44,206 nt of DNA from Lachnospiraceae bacterium (GTDB lineage: Bacteria > Bacillota > Clostridia > Lachnospirales > Lachnospiraceae), in contig JAUNON010000019.1 in NCBI GenBank assembly GCA_030537145.1, forward strand, positions 1 to 44,206, read 5' to 3'. The stretch's first letter is position 1. Every line of letters starts with the position of its first letter. Position numbers and translations under genes: made by a program. The notes below the pieces were generated by a model. That model saw only the letters and a program-made list of their open reading frames with translations, searched no databases and was not told where the DNA came from. Shown here in pieces: positions 23,156 to 31,942 of this stretch.

Positions 23156-23288
23156 AGGTAAATCCTCCCTCGTTTTTCCCATAATATCACAAACTCCAAA
23201 TTTATTCCATAAAAGTCAAGCGATATTTTTGTAAAAAGTGCGCCCTATGCAGAGCACTCCATATCATTCAGAAATTTATTTACAAAAT

Positions 23289-23978
23289 TTACACCGCCAA
23301 CTGCCTCGGTACATTCTTCATAACAAAATCCTTAATCTGGTCATACCCCCAGCCGCAATTAAGCAGACTGCTTACCAACATTTCCGCTGATTGTATATGC
23401 TGTAATTCTTCTGTGCTGAAACAATCCCGAAGATTATCTTTCTTGCTTATTCCAAACTCTTCACGGAGCTGATTCACACTCTTTCCGAATATCGCTTTAT
23501 ATATCACGCTGGTGTATGTGGAATATGCATATCCATGCATACGGTCATTTTCATTTGACTGTTGAATGGCTTTCGTAAGAGCTTGGCGGACAGCTATTCC
23601 TTTGGCTCTTTCTAATTCCGTTTTGTGCCTTTGTTCCGCAAGCTTTATAAGAACTTGCTCACAGCCAATGAAATAATCCCTAGCTTTATTTCCTTTTTCG
23701 CAATGGCTTGCCATAGCGATTTTCTTTGCTAATGTAACATAAAGCTTATAGTCCTGCGCGAAATTTCCTCTTCCTTTATTCGCCACACATGGCGAGTAAT
23801 CTTTTCCCTCTTCTGCAAATTCATTTTCAACAATATTTGCTTTGCACCATCTCGAATAATGAGAACTATCCAGTTCTAACCATTCATATAATTTTCTTGC
23901 TGTTGTAAATCCTTCGTCATCAATCTGCAATGCAATTTCAATAGGTGTCTGATTTGCTGCATTTATCACTTCATTCAT
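23289..23978 (-). CDS. AntA-type antirepressor
   Basis: 229-residue protein. The N-terminal AntA domain (about 15-95) contains TTARKLYEWLELDSSHYSRW, ENEFAEEGKDYSP and DYKLYVTLAKKIAMA. The C-terminal part (AIQQSNENDRMHGYAYSTYT, FGKSVNQLREEFG) is the usual partner in such phage antirepressors. AGGAGG lies 9 bases before the ATG. It is the first cargo gene after the tail chaperone and follows a terminator (24013-24043). No separate promoter is obvious in the 35 bases between. It probably acts on a prophage repressor. Confidence 0.85.
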   Translation of the reverse strand: MNEVINAANQTPIEIALQIDDEGFTTARKLYEWLELDSSHYSRWCKANIVENEFAEEGKDYSPCVANKGRGNFAQDYKLYVTLAKKIAMASHCEKGNKARDYFIGCEQVLIKLAEQRHKTELERAKGIAVRQALTKAIQQSNENDRMHGYAYSTYTSVIYKAIFGKSVNQLREEFGISKKDNLRDCFSTEELQHIQSAEMLVSSLLNCGWGYDQIKDFVMKNVPRQLAV

Positions 23979-24012
23979 GATACTATTCCTCCTTGATAGT
24001 TTTTTGCATACA

Positions 24013-24043
24013 AAAAAGACAGCCTTGTTTGACTGTCTTTTTA
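24013..24043 (-). terminator. Terminator after the tail chaperone genes
   Basis: Stem AAAAAGACAG with CTGTCTTTTTT around a 10-base loop, with T-runs on both strands. A second hairpin, GAAGCGC/GCGCTTC (24052-24075), lies just upstream. Together they close the head operon in front of the cargo. Confidence 0.75.
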
Positions 24044-24123
24044 CATAGCAGAAGCGCCCATTTCTGAGCGCTTCACCATTCGATGAAATTACTGTCTTAC
24101 AGGAGCCACTAAATATAGTCCCC

Positions 24124-24674
24124 TTAAAACATATCCAGCAGACTTTCGTTTTCTTTTTTCTTTATACCATTTAATTCCAGGTACTCATTGTAAATCATAT
24201 AAAATTTTCTTAATGTCATCCGGAATACTTCATTCTCTGAATAATTTAAGATTTTACCCCCTACATAGAGCAGCCGGGCAATATTCACTGCCCGGTCTCC
24301 ACGTTTGGGGCTTCGTCCTCCTCATCCTCTTCATCATCTTCTTCGTCCGGATCCGGATTTGAAATTCCATAAGCGTTTAAAACGGTCCATGCAACACTGG
24401 AGTAATTTCCAATGTCAATCATTCTGCCGACTTCTTTTTCCGTAAGCGATCCATTGTTTTCGTCATTCAGAAGCACCGTAATGATTGCCCTGAAATTCTG
24501 CACGGTATCATGGTCGGTTTCTCCGTCAGCCGCCTGCGCCACATACTTCATCGCATCAAGCAGCGGCATATTGCACTTCTCCTGAATTTCATCGATTGCA
24601 TTGATTGTGAACAGAAGGGTTCTCTTCTGCCCGCCGATTTCGATTTCCACTCCTTTGGGCCTTAAATCACTCAT
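24124..24674 (-). CDS. Tail assembly chaperone gpGT, made by -1 frameshift
   Basis: After the slippery heptamer CCCAAAC (24303-24309) the -1 frame continues open for 60 codons past the gpG stop and ends TTTTAA at 24124. It encodes ARLLYVGGKILNYSENEVFR, then a helix FYMIYNEYLELNGIKK, the pattern of T extensions in siphophages. No start codon with a ribosome site serves this frame, so the frameshift is the only sensible way to express it. gpGT binds the tape measure and major tail protein during tail assembly. Confidence 0.85.
24285..24674 (-). CDS. Tail assembly chaperone gpG
   Basis: 129-residue protein with the typical N-terminus of this family (SDLRPKGVEIEIGGQKRTLLF, NAIDEIQEKC) and a strongly acidic end (DPDEEDDEEDEEDEAP). 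AGGGGG precedes the ATG. It lies directly after the major tail protein gene. Normally the tape measure gene would follow. Here cargo genes intervene. Most ribosomes end here, and a fraction shift to make gpGT. Confidence 0.9.
   Translation of the reverse strand: MSDLRPKGVEIEIGGQKRTLLFTINAIDEIQEKCNMPLLDAMKYVAQAADGETDHDTVQNFRAIITVLLNDENNGSLTEKEVGRMIDIGNYSSVAWTVLNAYGISNPDPDEEDDEEDEEDEAPNVETGQ
24303..24309 (-). promoter_or_regulatory. -1 slippery site CCCAAAC for gpGT
   Basis: Read in the gpG frame as GC C CCA AAC, this is a canonical X XXY YYZ heptamer (X=C, Y=A, Z=C), 13 bases before the gpG stop codon. The -1 product reads straight into the conserved-looking T extension. Confidence 0.85.
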
Positions 24675-24693
24675 TTTCTATCCCCCTGCCATA

Positions 24694-25305
24694 TTACTCC
24701 GTTTCATCGGTAATATTTGCCTGCTTTTTCAGCCAGGCAATGGCTTCCGTCTCCGTTTTGAACAGCAGCTTCTTTCCGATGGACATCTTCTTATTCCCAT
24801 CGGCGCCTGTTACTTCTACCGGAAACGCCTTTCCTTCAATGGTAGGGGTCTGGAAATTCGTAGATTCGCCTTTTGTCTCTGCATTCTCAGTCGGCTCGCT
24901 GTGCTGAACCTTGTAAAGCCAGATAACGGTGAAAGAAGTAATATTGTTTTTTCTGCGCCGTTTATAAAAGCCTTCGCCAAAATACGGGGCAACGTCATCC
25001 GTTCCAATTTCCATGCTCTCCGGAGATGCCTCCCCTCCCCCTTCCGCCGCTTTTTCTGCAACATACCCATGTCCCAGCAGTTCTGCATGGACTTTCAAAG
25101 AGACGTCATCCACTCCGATGGATGTCCCCCAATCTCTTACAGACATATCCGTTTCTGCTGCACCGTCATCTGCATAGAGTGTTGCGTCATTCTTGTTCGG
25201 TGTTCCGGTAAAATTTATTGCCTTTCCTACAACAAATCCCGTTCCATAAGTATTTCCTTCCTTCCATGGTGCCGCCACCGGCATCTTCATACCAATATGT
25301 GCCAT
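24694..25305 (-). CDS. Major tail protein (phi13 type)
   Basis: 203-residue tail tube subunit. It begins MAHIGMKMPVAAPWKEGNTY, followed by GFVVGKAINFTGTPNKNDAT, TDMSVRDWGTSIGVDDVSLK and a C-terminal basic stretch, which fit the phage major tail protein family of phi13. GGAGGATTTAAAAA precedes the ATG. It is followed immediately by gpG, as in other siphophages. It polymerises around the tape measure to form the tail tube. Confidence 0.9.
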   Translation of the reverse strand: MAHIGMKMPVAAPWKEGNTYGTGFVVGKAINFTGTPNKNDATLYADDGAAETDMSVRDWGTSIGVDDVSLKVHAELLGHGYVAEKAAEGGGEASPESMEIGTDDVAPYFGEGFYKRRRKNNITSFTVIWLYKVQHSEPTENAETKGESTNFQTPTIEGKAFPVEVTGADGNKKMSIGKKLLFKTETEAIAWLKKQANITDETE

Positions 25306-25375
25306 TTTTTAAATCCTCCTTTTGCTGTTTTAATCGGTGCCATACTCTGATTGCGCCGTTGACATATCTTTATTG

Positions 25376-25735
25376 TTACTGCATCTCCTCTTCGATGTTG
25401 CACGAAAAGCATAGATGTGTGAATCCCGTATCCTTTTCGAAAAACTCCTGAATGTCAGACATTGTAAATCCCGCATTTCTCAGCCTACTGCGAATTTCTT
25501 TTCTTTTCTCAATATAATTCGCCGGCTTTTTCCCATCTCCCTTTTTGTACCAGTGAATCTGCATATAATGGGTCCATTCGAGATCTGTATCATCTCCGAA
25601 AATCTCCGGCTTCTCCAGTTCCGGATTATAAACAATGTACTCTGCAGCCGGAGTTTCCAATGGGCAGGACAACGGCCAGATGTTTCCATTAACGAGATCG
25701 GATAGTGCACCCTCTATTATCTGGTTTACATTCAC
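25376..25735 (-). CDS. Tail completion/tail terminator protein
   Basis: 119-residue protein (VNQIIEGALSDLVNGNIWPL, FTMSDIQEFFEKDTGFTHLC) in the invariant slot between the HK97 gp10-like protein and the major tail protein, where the tail terminator lies. The alternating strands and length suit that family. The start overlaps the upstream gene as ATGA. The name rests mostly on gene order and general shape. Confidence 0.7.
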   Translation of the reverse strand: MNVNQIIEGALSDLVNGNIWPLSCPLETPAAEYIVYNPELEKPEIFGDDTDLEWTHYMQIHWYKKGDGKKPANYIEKRKEIRSRLRNAGFTMSDIQEFFEKDTGFTHLCFSCNIEEEMQ

Positions 25736-26142
25736 TCCAATTCCATCTCCTTTTGTATTGTTTGCTCCATTGCTTCAATACAGGCAGCTTCCACACCATT
25801 CACGGCTGCAGCAAGGCACGGATGCGGTGCTTGGTGAGAATTTCCGTACTCCAGGCTGAGTAGCTTATCTGTATTACTGGCTCCTTTTTCGTCTCTGCCA
25901 TTAGGCTTTACGACAGAAAAAGCTCCCCGCTGGTTCATTTTTGTTTTCGTTTTCTTAATAGAACCAGCCAGATTTCCCGTAGCATATCCTTTTGAAGCAG
26001 CCGCTGATACCGCAGACCGGACAGCCCCCTCCACAATTGGTGCCGCTGCATCCACTGCCTTTGGCGCAATTTCTCCAAAGCGTCCGGCCTTCTCCAGCTT
26101 ACGTATCGTTTCATCAAGCCCATCAACTCTAAACGTTGCCAT
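25732..26142 (-). CDS. HK97 gp10-like tail component
   Basis: 136-residue protein starting FRVDGLDETIRKLEKAGRF, with APIVEGAVRSAVSAAASKGY, KLLSLEYGNSHQAPHPCLA and a helical C-terminus. It is a good match to the HK97 gp10 family (minor tail/head-tail joining). AGGAGG lies before the ATG. It overlaps the next gene by four bases. Confidence 0.88.
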   Translation of the reverse strand: MATFRVDGLDETIRKLEKAGRFGEIAPKAVDAAAPIVEGAVRSAVSAAASKGYATGNLAGSIKKTKTKMNQRGAFSVVKPNGRDEKGASNTDKLLSLEYGNSHQAPHPCLAAAVNGVEAACIEAMEQTIQKEMELE

Positions 26143-26154
26143 CTGTATTTCCTC

Positions 26155-26478
26155 CTAACTGCAGATAATCTCAATCATCGATTTATCGTTCTTGAAGGTC
26201 CGGACGATATCGCACACTGCCCCGTCATACTCGATCTGAGAAGCATATTCTTTCTTTCCGTCAACTATGTGAGCCGACAGTTCCCAATCTTCCTGTCTCA
26301 TCTCAAACACTGTGCGGATTTTGATATTTGATCGTAACGCCTCATAAAACTCCGTTCTGGTTGCAGACTTTTCATTTACAAAAACAGGAATTTCTTTTTT
26401 CCTTTCAGTGGCAAAACCATCTGCATCCTTTCCATTCGTTATAATTATAAGCTTCGCATCCCTTTCCATATCATTCAC
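26155..26478 (-). CDS. Head closure/head-tail joining protein
   Basis: 107-residue beta-rich protein (VFVNEKSATRTEFYEALRSN, VFEMRQEDWELSAHIVDGKK, FKNDKSMIEIICS) of the SPP1 gp16-like head-closure type, placed between the gp6-like connector and the gp10-like protein as expected. The start overlaps the upstream stop (AATGA). Confidence 0.8.
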   Translation of the reverse strand: MNDMERDAKLIIITNGKDADGFATERKKEIPVFVNEKSATRTEFYEALRSNIKIRTVFEMRQEDWELSAHIVDGKKEYASQIEYDGAVCDIVRTFKNDKSMIEIICS

Positions 26479-26761
26479 CCGCCTTCCGATAATCTCCGGA
26501 CAAAGCCATGGAATCTCTCAGGGCAGCATATGCTGCCCTGAATTTGTCACTGTCTTTATCGTATCCGTAATTCGCTTTACAATAAAGCTTTATTGCCTGT
26601 TTGCTCAGAGCCTCTTTTTCATCCGTGATATACACGCCGGCAATCTCCAGATCTTTTTTGCACGCTTCCACCAAATCAGCGATCTCTTCTTTTGCGATAC
26701 TGGCCTTCACCCTAAGAGCTTCCATTATGCTGCTAACCAGTTCTTCATTCACATTTCCCAT
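26471..26761 (-). CDS. gp6-like head-tail connector (adaptor)
   Basis: 96-residue helical protein: VNEELVSSIMEALRVKASI, VEACKKDLEIAGVYITDEKE, AIKLYCKANYGYD, FRAAYAALRDSMALSGDYR. These match the phage gp6-like connector family that docks on the portal ring. Its start lies inside the end of the LEM-like frame (26745-26914), whose last codons supply GGAGG. Confidence 0.9.
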   Translation of the reverse strand: MGNVNEELVSSIMEALRVKASIAKEEIADLVEACKKDLEIAGVYITDEKEALSKQAIKLYCKANYGYDKDSDKFRAAYAALRDSMALSGDYRKAGE

Positions 26762-26914
26762 TCAGTACCTCCAAAAGGTCCGCCTTCGACATAGAGGAAT
26801 AACCGGTTATGCCTTTTCCCTTTGCAATCGTTTTAAGTTGTGCTACAGTGTAGCTTTCGTCAAAAACGACTGCTGCCGCAGTAGTTTCTGCCGCTGCGGC
26901 GCGGCCGGTTATTC
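26745..26914 (-). CDS. LEM/HeH-like frame fused to capsid by possible -1 shift
   Basis: The frame encodes an Ala/Thr linker (AAAAETTAAAVVFDES) and a domain YTVAQLKTIAKGKGITGYSS-MSKADLLEVLNGKCE, the helix-extension-helix (Rho-N/LEM-like) fold often encoded next to phage capsid genes. Neither ATG, GTG nor TTG precedes the domain. Upstream the frame is closed by TGA about 30 bases into the end of the capsid gene. The capsid frame ends ACG GGG GAA TAA. Slipping back one base on the five G (26914-26918) continues directly into GGA ATA ACC of this frame, giving an extended capsid. Loss of a start codon is the alternative. Confidence 0.55.
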
Positions 26915-28201
26915 CCCCGTTGTACTTCCGGTTTCAGTTTCATACTGCAGAAGGGCATGAGCCTTGATGTAAGTCACACCGCCATCTACAATCGCATAGC
27001 CGCAATAGTCTGTCTGGCGCTTTTTCACATGGTCATCCGTTGCCACAGTAATATCTTTGTCAATATTAGCTGCGTATCCAACAAATGCGCTGGACATCAG
27101 GACTTCTCCGTCCTTCATGGAATCATCCTGCTTTACCACCATTCCAAGTACTCTGTAAACACCAGAAGCAGTGGGATCCGGAATGAACAGCGGCTTTCCG
27201 TTTTCATCAACTACATTCGCAAGCTCTCCCCATATTGTCGTAGAATTCGCATAAATAGCAAGATCGTTTGCCCCGATTTTTACAAGAGCTCTTGCATTTG
27301 TAAGGTTCTTATAGGAAAGATTTCCCTTTTTATAATTCAACACCTGTGTTGTATCTTTTTCCGTAGTCAGCGCAGTAACAACTCCGGTCGGTTCCGGTTT
27401 GAATGTCTCTCCCGTTGCCGGCTTACCTTTCCCGTGTGTAACGCCATATCCAAGCCCGGCTCCCATCTTTCTGGCAAGTCTGCGTTCCACATACGGAATA
27501 AAGTCCTCAACTGCCATCTCCTTAAGCTTCCAGGATACTGTTACGGCACGGGACAGCTCGCATCCGGAAAGTGCAAGACCGGAAATATCCCCTTTTCCAT
27601 CTTCTGTTTCTGTCTCCTCATCGTACCAGGCAGCATCCGAGCTTTCGTTTCCGATCAGGACGGTATATCCCCCCTTAACATAGGTCTTGCTGACATCAGC
27701 CCAGAACGGATACATTTCTTCAATCGCATCAAGAATGTTGGAAGATGTGGTCACCGGTATCAGAACGCCTGTGTTTTCGGTCGTGTGCACATTTTTGTTT
27801 ACATTCTGGATCAGGGCTTTCTCCTCCGAAGATAACGCTTTATTCATCATCAGCTTTGCCCATGCTGCCCGGTACTCCTCAGAAGCGTGCAGCTTCTTCT
27901 CATCATCTTTCAAGTCAAGCTGGTCCACGAATGCCACTCTTCCAGTAGCTATTCCTTCCTTCACTTCAACTCCCGCAATATCTGTAAGGTTCGCAATGCG
28001 CTTGTTTCCTTCCAGGGCATTCAGGTCTGCATCCGCTTCTGCTTTAGCATCCCATCCTGCATCCATAGCTTCAATTTCTTCCTTTACCGCTTCGAATTCT
28101 TCTTTCTTTCCTTCTGCTGCCAGTTTCTTTGCGTTTTCCATGGCAGCATCCCGCTGACTTTCATAATCAGCATAATCTTTAAAGGTGTATGTTTTTGCCA
28201 T
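26909..28201 (-). CDS. Major capsid protein (HK97 fold)
   Basis: 430-residue capsid subunit. An N-terminal charged helical segment (about 1-110) serves as the scaffold removed by the protease. HK97-type features follow: TTSSNILDAIEEMYPFWADV, SWKLKEMAVEDFIPYVERRL, GVTHGKGKPATG, ALVKIGANDLAIYANSTTIW and GRVAFVDQ. AAAGGA lies 11 bases before the ATG. It follows the ClpP-like protease. The end of the gene may serve a -1 frameshift into the LEM-like frame. Confidence 0.92.
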   Translation of the reverse strand: MAKTYTFKDYADYESQRDAAMENAKKLAAEGKKEEFEAVKEEIEAMDAGWDAKAEADADLNALEGNKRIANLTDIAGVEVKEGIATGRVAFVDQLDLKDDEKKLHASEEYRAAWAKLMMNKALSSEEKALIQNVNKNVHTTENTGVLIPVTTSSNILDAIEEMYPFWADVSKTYVKGGYTVLIGNESSDAAWYDEETETEDGKGDISGLALSGCELSRAVTVSWKLKEMAVEDFIPYVERRLARKMGAGLGYGVTHGKGKPATGETFKPEPTGVVTALTTEKDTTQVLNYKKGNLSYKNLTNARALVKIGANDLAIYANSTTIWGELANVVDENGKPLFIPDPTASGVYRVLGMVVKQDDSMKDGEVLMSSAFVGYAANIDKDITVATDDHVKKRQTDYCGYAIVDGGVTYIKAHALLQYETETGSTTGE

Positions 28202-28208
28202 TCTCTTT

Positions 28209-28925
28209 TCATTCCTTTCTCTTTTTATTTTTCAAACCCGTAAGTTCCAAGCTACGCAGCTTAGCCTCAACACTATTGCCGGCATTTCCTTTATCCCCTT
28301 CTATTGAGGCTTTAATCTGTGCCAAACGTTCTTCAGAAGGTAATCGAAAAAACGGACCGGCTACCAGTTCGCCACCTCCTCCTGCTTTTTCCTCGAACAT
28401 AACTTCGTCCACAAGCCCTCTCTCTTTGGCCTGCTCTGCAGTAAGCCAGGTTTCCTGTTCCATCATATTTAACGCATCTTCCCGGCTCATACCGGCCTTA
28501 GTCATGTAAGCAGTGCACAGTGCATTGTCCGCAGTTACTAACATTTTTGCCGTATGTTCCATGACCGTGTGATTTCCCGAAACATCGCTGGTAGACACAC
28601 AATGCACCATCATTAATGCCGTAGGCGACATAATGCTGTAAGCGGCACAGGCCACAATAGAAGCGGCGCTGCAGGCTTCCCCTGTAATAAAGATTTTCAC
28701 GCTGCATGTCTCTGTAATCTGCCTGAGCATGGTGTATATTTCAGAACCCACATCAATTACGCCCCCCGGTGAATTAATATATACTTCGATTTCATCGCCC
28801 TGGTGAGCCTGACTGATAACTTTCTGTACGTCCTGCGGGCAAGTCGATTCCATGCCGAACCAATCATAGTACCATTTATAGCTCGTGGGGATCATGGCTC
28901 CTTTGATATTAATCCTATGTTTCAC
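28209..28925 (-). CDS. ClpP-like head maturation protease
   Basis: 238-residue serine protease of the ClpP/S14 fold that trims the capsid scaffold. The nucleophile motif is GEACSAASIVACAAYSIMS (Ser86), the His motif MMVHC (His108), and IEVYINSPGGVIDVG supplies the oxyanion strand. The C-terminal charged tail probably takes part in assembly. It overlaps the portal gene by 11 bases and lies directly upstream of the capsid gene. Confidence 0.93.
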   Translation of the reverse strand: MKHRINIKGAMIPTSYKWYYDWFGMESTCPQDVQKVISQAHQGDEIEVYINSPGGVIDVGSEIYTMLRQITETCSVKIFITGEACSAASIVACAAYSIMSPTALMMVHCVSTSDVSGNHTVMEHTAKMLVTADNALCTAYMTKAGMSREDALNMMEQETWLTAEQAKERGLVDEVMFEEKAGGGGELVAGPFFRLPSEERLAQIKASIEGDKGNAGNSVEAKLRSLELTGLKNKKRKE

Positions 28926-30198
28926 CTTTCAAATTCGCCTCCTTTGGGAATCCGTCTTTTATAGTTGCCTTCATCAGATCAGCTATAACCATGTAATTCT
29001 CGGAATTCATTTTCGCCAGCATATCCTCCAATAAGTCCACAACCTGGGTATCAAGCCGCCTGATAGGCTTATCGCCGCCCTCAACTGGAGCCAAGTTCAT
29101 GGTAGCACGCCATTCATTTACAAGCATCGCTCCGCGGTCTACCATCGCTTGAAATGCCAGCTTTGTATTCAAGCTTGCACACTGCAGATTACTTGCTTCA
29201 AATACAATGCGGTTGCCAGCTTCCTGTTCACGAACAGAAAATAGCGCATTTGTGAATATGTCAGAAAGCTGAATCGCTAAAGGCTCGATCTCTGCTTCAA
29301 AGTAAGCGTTCCAATCATCCTCTGTCCAATTGGACTGTACAATTTTCTTATTCGTATTAAAAAAAGAATACAGACGTTCATGAACCTGCTGCGTTATCAG
29401 CGCATTTGGAACGTAATCCTTTGGCTCAATCTGCTTTGCATCCGCTTTAGCATCAACACCTGCTGCCCCAAATGTTTCCGATTCGTATGTCAGATAATCA
29501 TCAACAAAAGTTTTTACGTTTGCCTGAATATCTTCTGGCCTTAAAGACTGGCTGAATCTCAAAAACCAGCGTATAATACCGCTGTTTTTGATTGCTTTCA
29601 CAATGCCTTGATCGATAATGCCTACGCATTCCATCAACTGTGAAAGGGCTGCCCCGGGACTATCGCCAAACACGTCATGGCTGTTATAATCCTGCCTCAA
29701 ATGAATCAAGTCATCATAGTAGAAAATGCTCGTTTTCCCGTTTCGGTATGTAAACTTAATATAGAGGGTTCCATCTTTCCCATAGATGGCCTCTGCCATC
29801 GATGCCGGAATCGGATACAATTGTGTCGGATATCCGTTTTTATCACGGATAATTAAAGCAAAGGCATTGTTGCTTAGACAAAGCTGTGTTGTCATTTTCT
29901 CCAGGAATTGCTGCATGGTCATAAGCGGATTCGGCTTTCTTAAAAGAATACGAACCCAGGCTTTATGGTTTACTTTTATCCCTGAAGAATTTTCCTGAAT
30001 ATGCTTTGCTGCCAGTTTTCCAACCGCTTTCACTTTGGGCCTGATACATGACCGGACGATATCTGACTCATACAATTTCCCATTCCAGCCATAAAAATAT
30101 TCTCCATACAGACTTACCATTTGAAGCGTTGACCCGGCTCCTGCATTTCGTGTCGGTTCTCGACTCCTGTTCCTTATGCTTCTGTTAAAAAATCTCAT
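28915..30198 (-). CDS. Portal protein (HK97 family)
   Basis: 427-residue portal subunit forming the dodecameric DNA channel. It shows family features: LYESDIVRSCIRPKVKAVGK, KPNPLMTMQQFLEKMTTQL, PIPASMAEAIYGKDG, the DDLIHLRQDYN region and a Glu/Asp-rich helical stem (NWTEDDWNAYFEAEIEPLAI). AAAGGAG precedes the ATG. It lies between terminase and protease in normal order. Confidence 0.93.
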   Translation of the reverse strand: MRFFNRSIRNRSREPTRNAGAGSTLQMVSLYGEYFYGWNGKLYESDIVRSCIRPKVKAVGKLAAKHIQENSSGIKVNHKAWVRILLRKPNPLMTMQQFLEKMTTQLCLSNNAFALIIRDKNGYPTQLYPIPASMAEAIYGKDGTLYIKFTYRNGKTSIFYYDDLIHLRQDYNSHDVFGDSPGAALSQLMECVGIIDQGIVKAIKNSGIIRWFLRFSQSLRPEDIQANVKTFVDDYLTYESETFGAAGVDAKADAKQIEPKDYVPNALITQQVHERLYSFFNTNKKIVQSNWTEDDWNAYFEAEIEPLAIQLSDIFTNALFSVREQEAGNRIVFEASNLQCASLNTKLAFQAMVDRGAMLVNEWRATMNLAPVEGGDKPIRRLDTQVVDLLEDMLAKMNSENYMVIADLMKATIKDGFPKEANLKGET

Positions 30199-30254
30199 TT
30201 AGGCTCCTTTCTCCCATATTCCAGGTAGACTTAATTTATCAGAAATATGTGTAT

Positions 30255-31937
30255 CTAAATGATAGACATATAATCTGCCAGATTATCTGAATACACAACA
30301 AAAGCGTCCATCATTGCCGCTGTACCATCGATACGGCGAGTCGGGACGCTTGTCTTTATTAAACTAATGTTATTATTCTTATCCTTATCAATCGCAGTAT
30401 TAAACAAACACCACCTATCAACCGGATTATTATTGTAATTTATTATTTTTTTCTCAAGATCGGCTGCCATCGCATACAGAGGCGCTGACTCTGTTTTTTT
30501 ACCCTGGATAACAGGCACCATAATATTCTTTCCGAAGGTATTTTCCATATCTTCCACCCAATATGCCGCCGACCAGCTATCATATCCTACCTTGTATAGA
30601 TATATATCATATATATCCCGGACTTCCCGAAACCAATCTGTAACATCCTTATAACTGATTTTGTTTCCTTGACAAGTCCTGACATATCCTTTTTCGATCC
30701 AAATATCATACGGAACATGATCTTCCTTGATCCGTTTTTCCACCAAATCTTCCGGTATCCAATACATTGATAAAAAGTAGATGTGCTCATCTCCCGGCAC
30801 TCTGAAAAGAATTTTGGCTGCAGTCAGATCTGTTGTCCTTGATAAATCCGCACCTCCAATGCCATACCTTGGCTTTAGTGCAAAAACATCATATGTCTCA
30901 TTATTCTCAGCCTGCTCTTTTGTCAACCACGCTTCCGAAGATGTTTCCGGAATATTAAACTCCTTACAGACCAGATTTTTTACAAGAGACGGATTTTGCA
31001 TCGCTCTCTTGACCTTATCCCGTAAAGTGGTAATATTTTTTATGGTTCCAAGTCCTGGATTTGCCTTTTTCCAGCACCTTTCATCCGTCCATTCTTTTCT
31101 GGAATCTAACTCATATACAAACGCAATCACCCGTTCGTCTTTGTATCCATCTTGTCTGAAATATCCGTCAATAATAGAAGAAGCCTCATCATATTTTTGA
31201 TCGTAAATGTCCTCTCGAATCGTGCCCGCTGTACTTGTCATGAAAATCAGCGGCTGCTCACGTGCTGTAATGCCATCCGCCATAATATCATATAAGGCTT
31301 TGCCGGATTTCCACTGATGAAATTCATCCATCAGTACGCAATGGACGTTTAGGCCATCCAGTGTATCAGAGTCAGAACTAAGTGGTTTAAAGGTGCCTTC
31401 ATTGAAATCTGATCGCAATTCTGCCACAAGCGTTGTGATACGCTTTTTCAGTACCGGAGATTTACGAACCATTTTTTTGGATTCTGTCCATATAATCTTA
31501 GCCTGATCCCGTTTTGTGGCTACGGCGTAAATTTCCGGTCCAGCTTCTCCATCAGCAGCCTGCATATAAAGTGCCACAATAGAAGCTATCAGAGATTTCC
31601 CATTTTTCTTTCCTACAATCAGAATAGCTTCCCGGTACTTCCTGAGCCCCTCATTGTCTACAAAGCCAAAAATTGCTGCCAATAAAGCTTTTTCCCACAA
31701 TTCCAGTCGAACTGGCTGCCCTCCGAATTTTCCTTTACTGTGACGGCAATAATTTTCTGCAAATTCAATAATATGTTTTCCCCGGGCGCAACTATAGTGC
31801 CACTCTGCCGGACGCTCTATATCGTAAGCCAGTTTTTTATATGTACTCCTAATTTTATTCCCTACGACTTCCCTTCCCGCTCTTATTTCTTCCCAATATA
31901 GAAGGATGGGGTTATAATCATCCGGATATACTATCAT
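30255..31937 (-). CDS. terL: Terminase large subunit
   Basis: 560-residue packaging motor. Walker A is GKKNGKS (residues 109-115) after AILIV, and Walker B is VLMDE (201-205, Asp204/Glu205) before FHQWK. A C-terminal nuclease domain follows, with acidic residues in GIGGADLSRTTDLTAAKI and VGYDSWSA. It resembles phage terminases of the HK97/YmfN-like lineage. GAGGAGGG precedes the ATG and overlaps the end of the small subunit gene. Confidence 0.95.
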   Translation of the reverse strand: MIVYPDDYNPILLYWEEIRAGREVVGNKIRSTYKKLAYDIERPAEWHYSCARGKHIIEFAENYCRHSKGKFGGQPVRLELWEKALLAAIFGFVDNEGLRKYREAILIVGKKNGKSLIASIVALYMQAADGEAGPEIYAVATKRDQAKIIWTESKKMVRKSPVLKKRITTLVAELRSDFNEGTFKPLSSDSDTLDGLNVHCVLMDEFHQWKSGKALYDIMADGITAREQPLIFMTSTAGTIREDIYDQKYDEASSIIDGYFRQDGYKDERVIAFVYELDSRKEWTDERCWKKANPGLGTIKNITTLRDKVKRAMQNPSLVKNLVCKEFNIPETSSEAWLTKEQAENNETYDVFALKPRYGIGGADLSRTTDLTAAKILFRVPGDEHIYFLSMYWIPEDLVEKRIKEDHVPYDIWIEKGYVRTCQGNKISYKDVTDWFREVRDIYDIYLYKVGYDSWSAAYWVEDMENTFGKNIMVPVIQGKKTESAPLYAMAADLEKKIINYNNNPVDRWCLFNTAIDKDKNNNISLIKTSVPTRRIDGTAAMMDAFVVYSDNLADYMSII

Positions 31938-31942
31938 TCAAA

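Noticed and set aside
26957..27835. Plus-strand frame of 292 residues opposite the capsid gene
   Set aside because: The capsid gene on the minus strand is unmistakable. The frame has no ribosome site and an unlikely composition rich in Cys, Ile and Phe.
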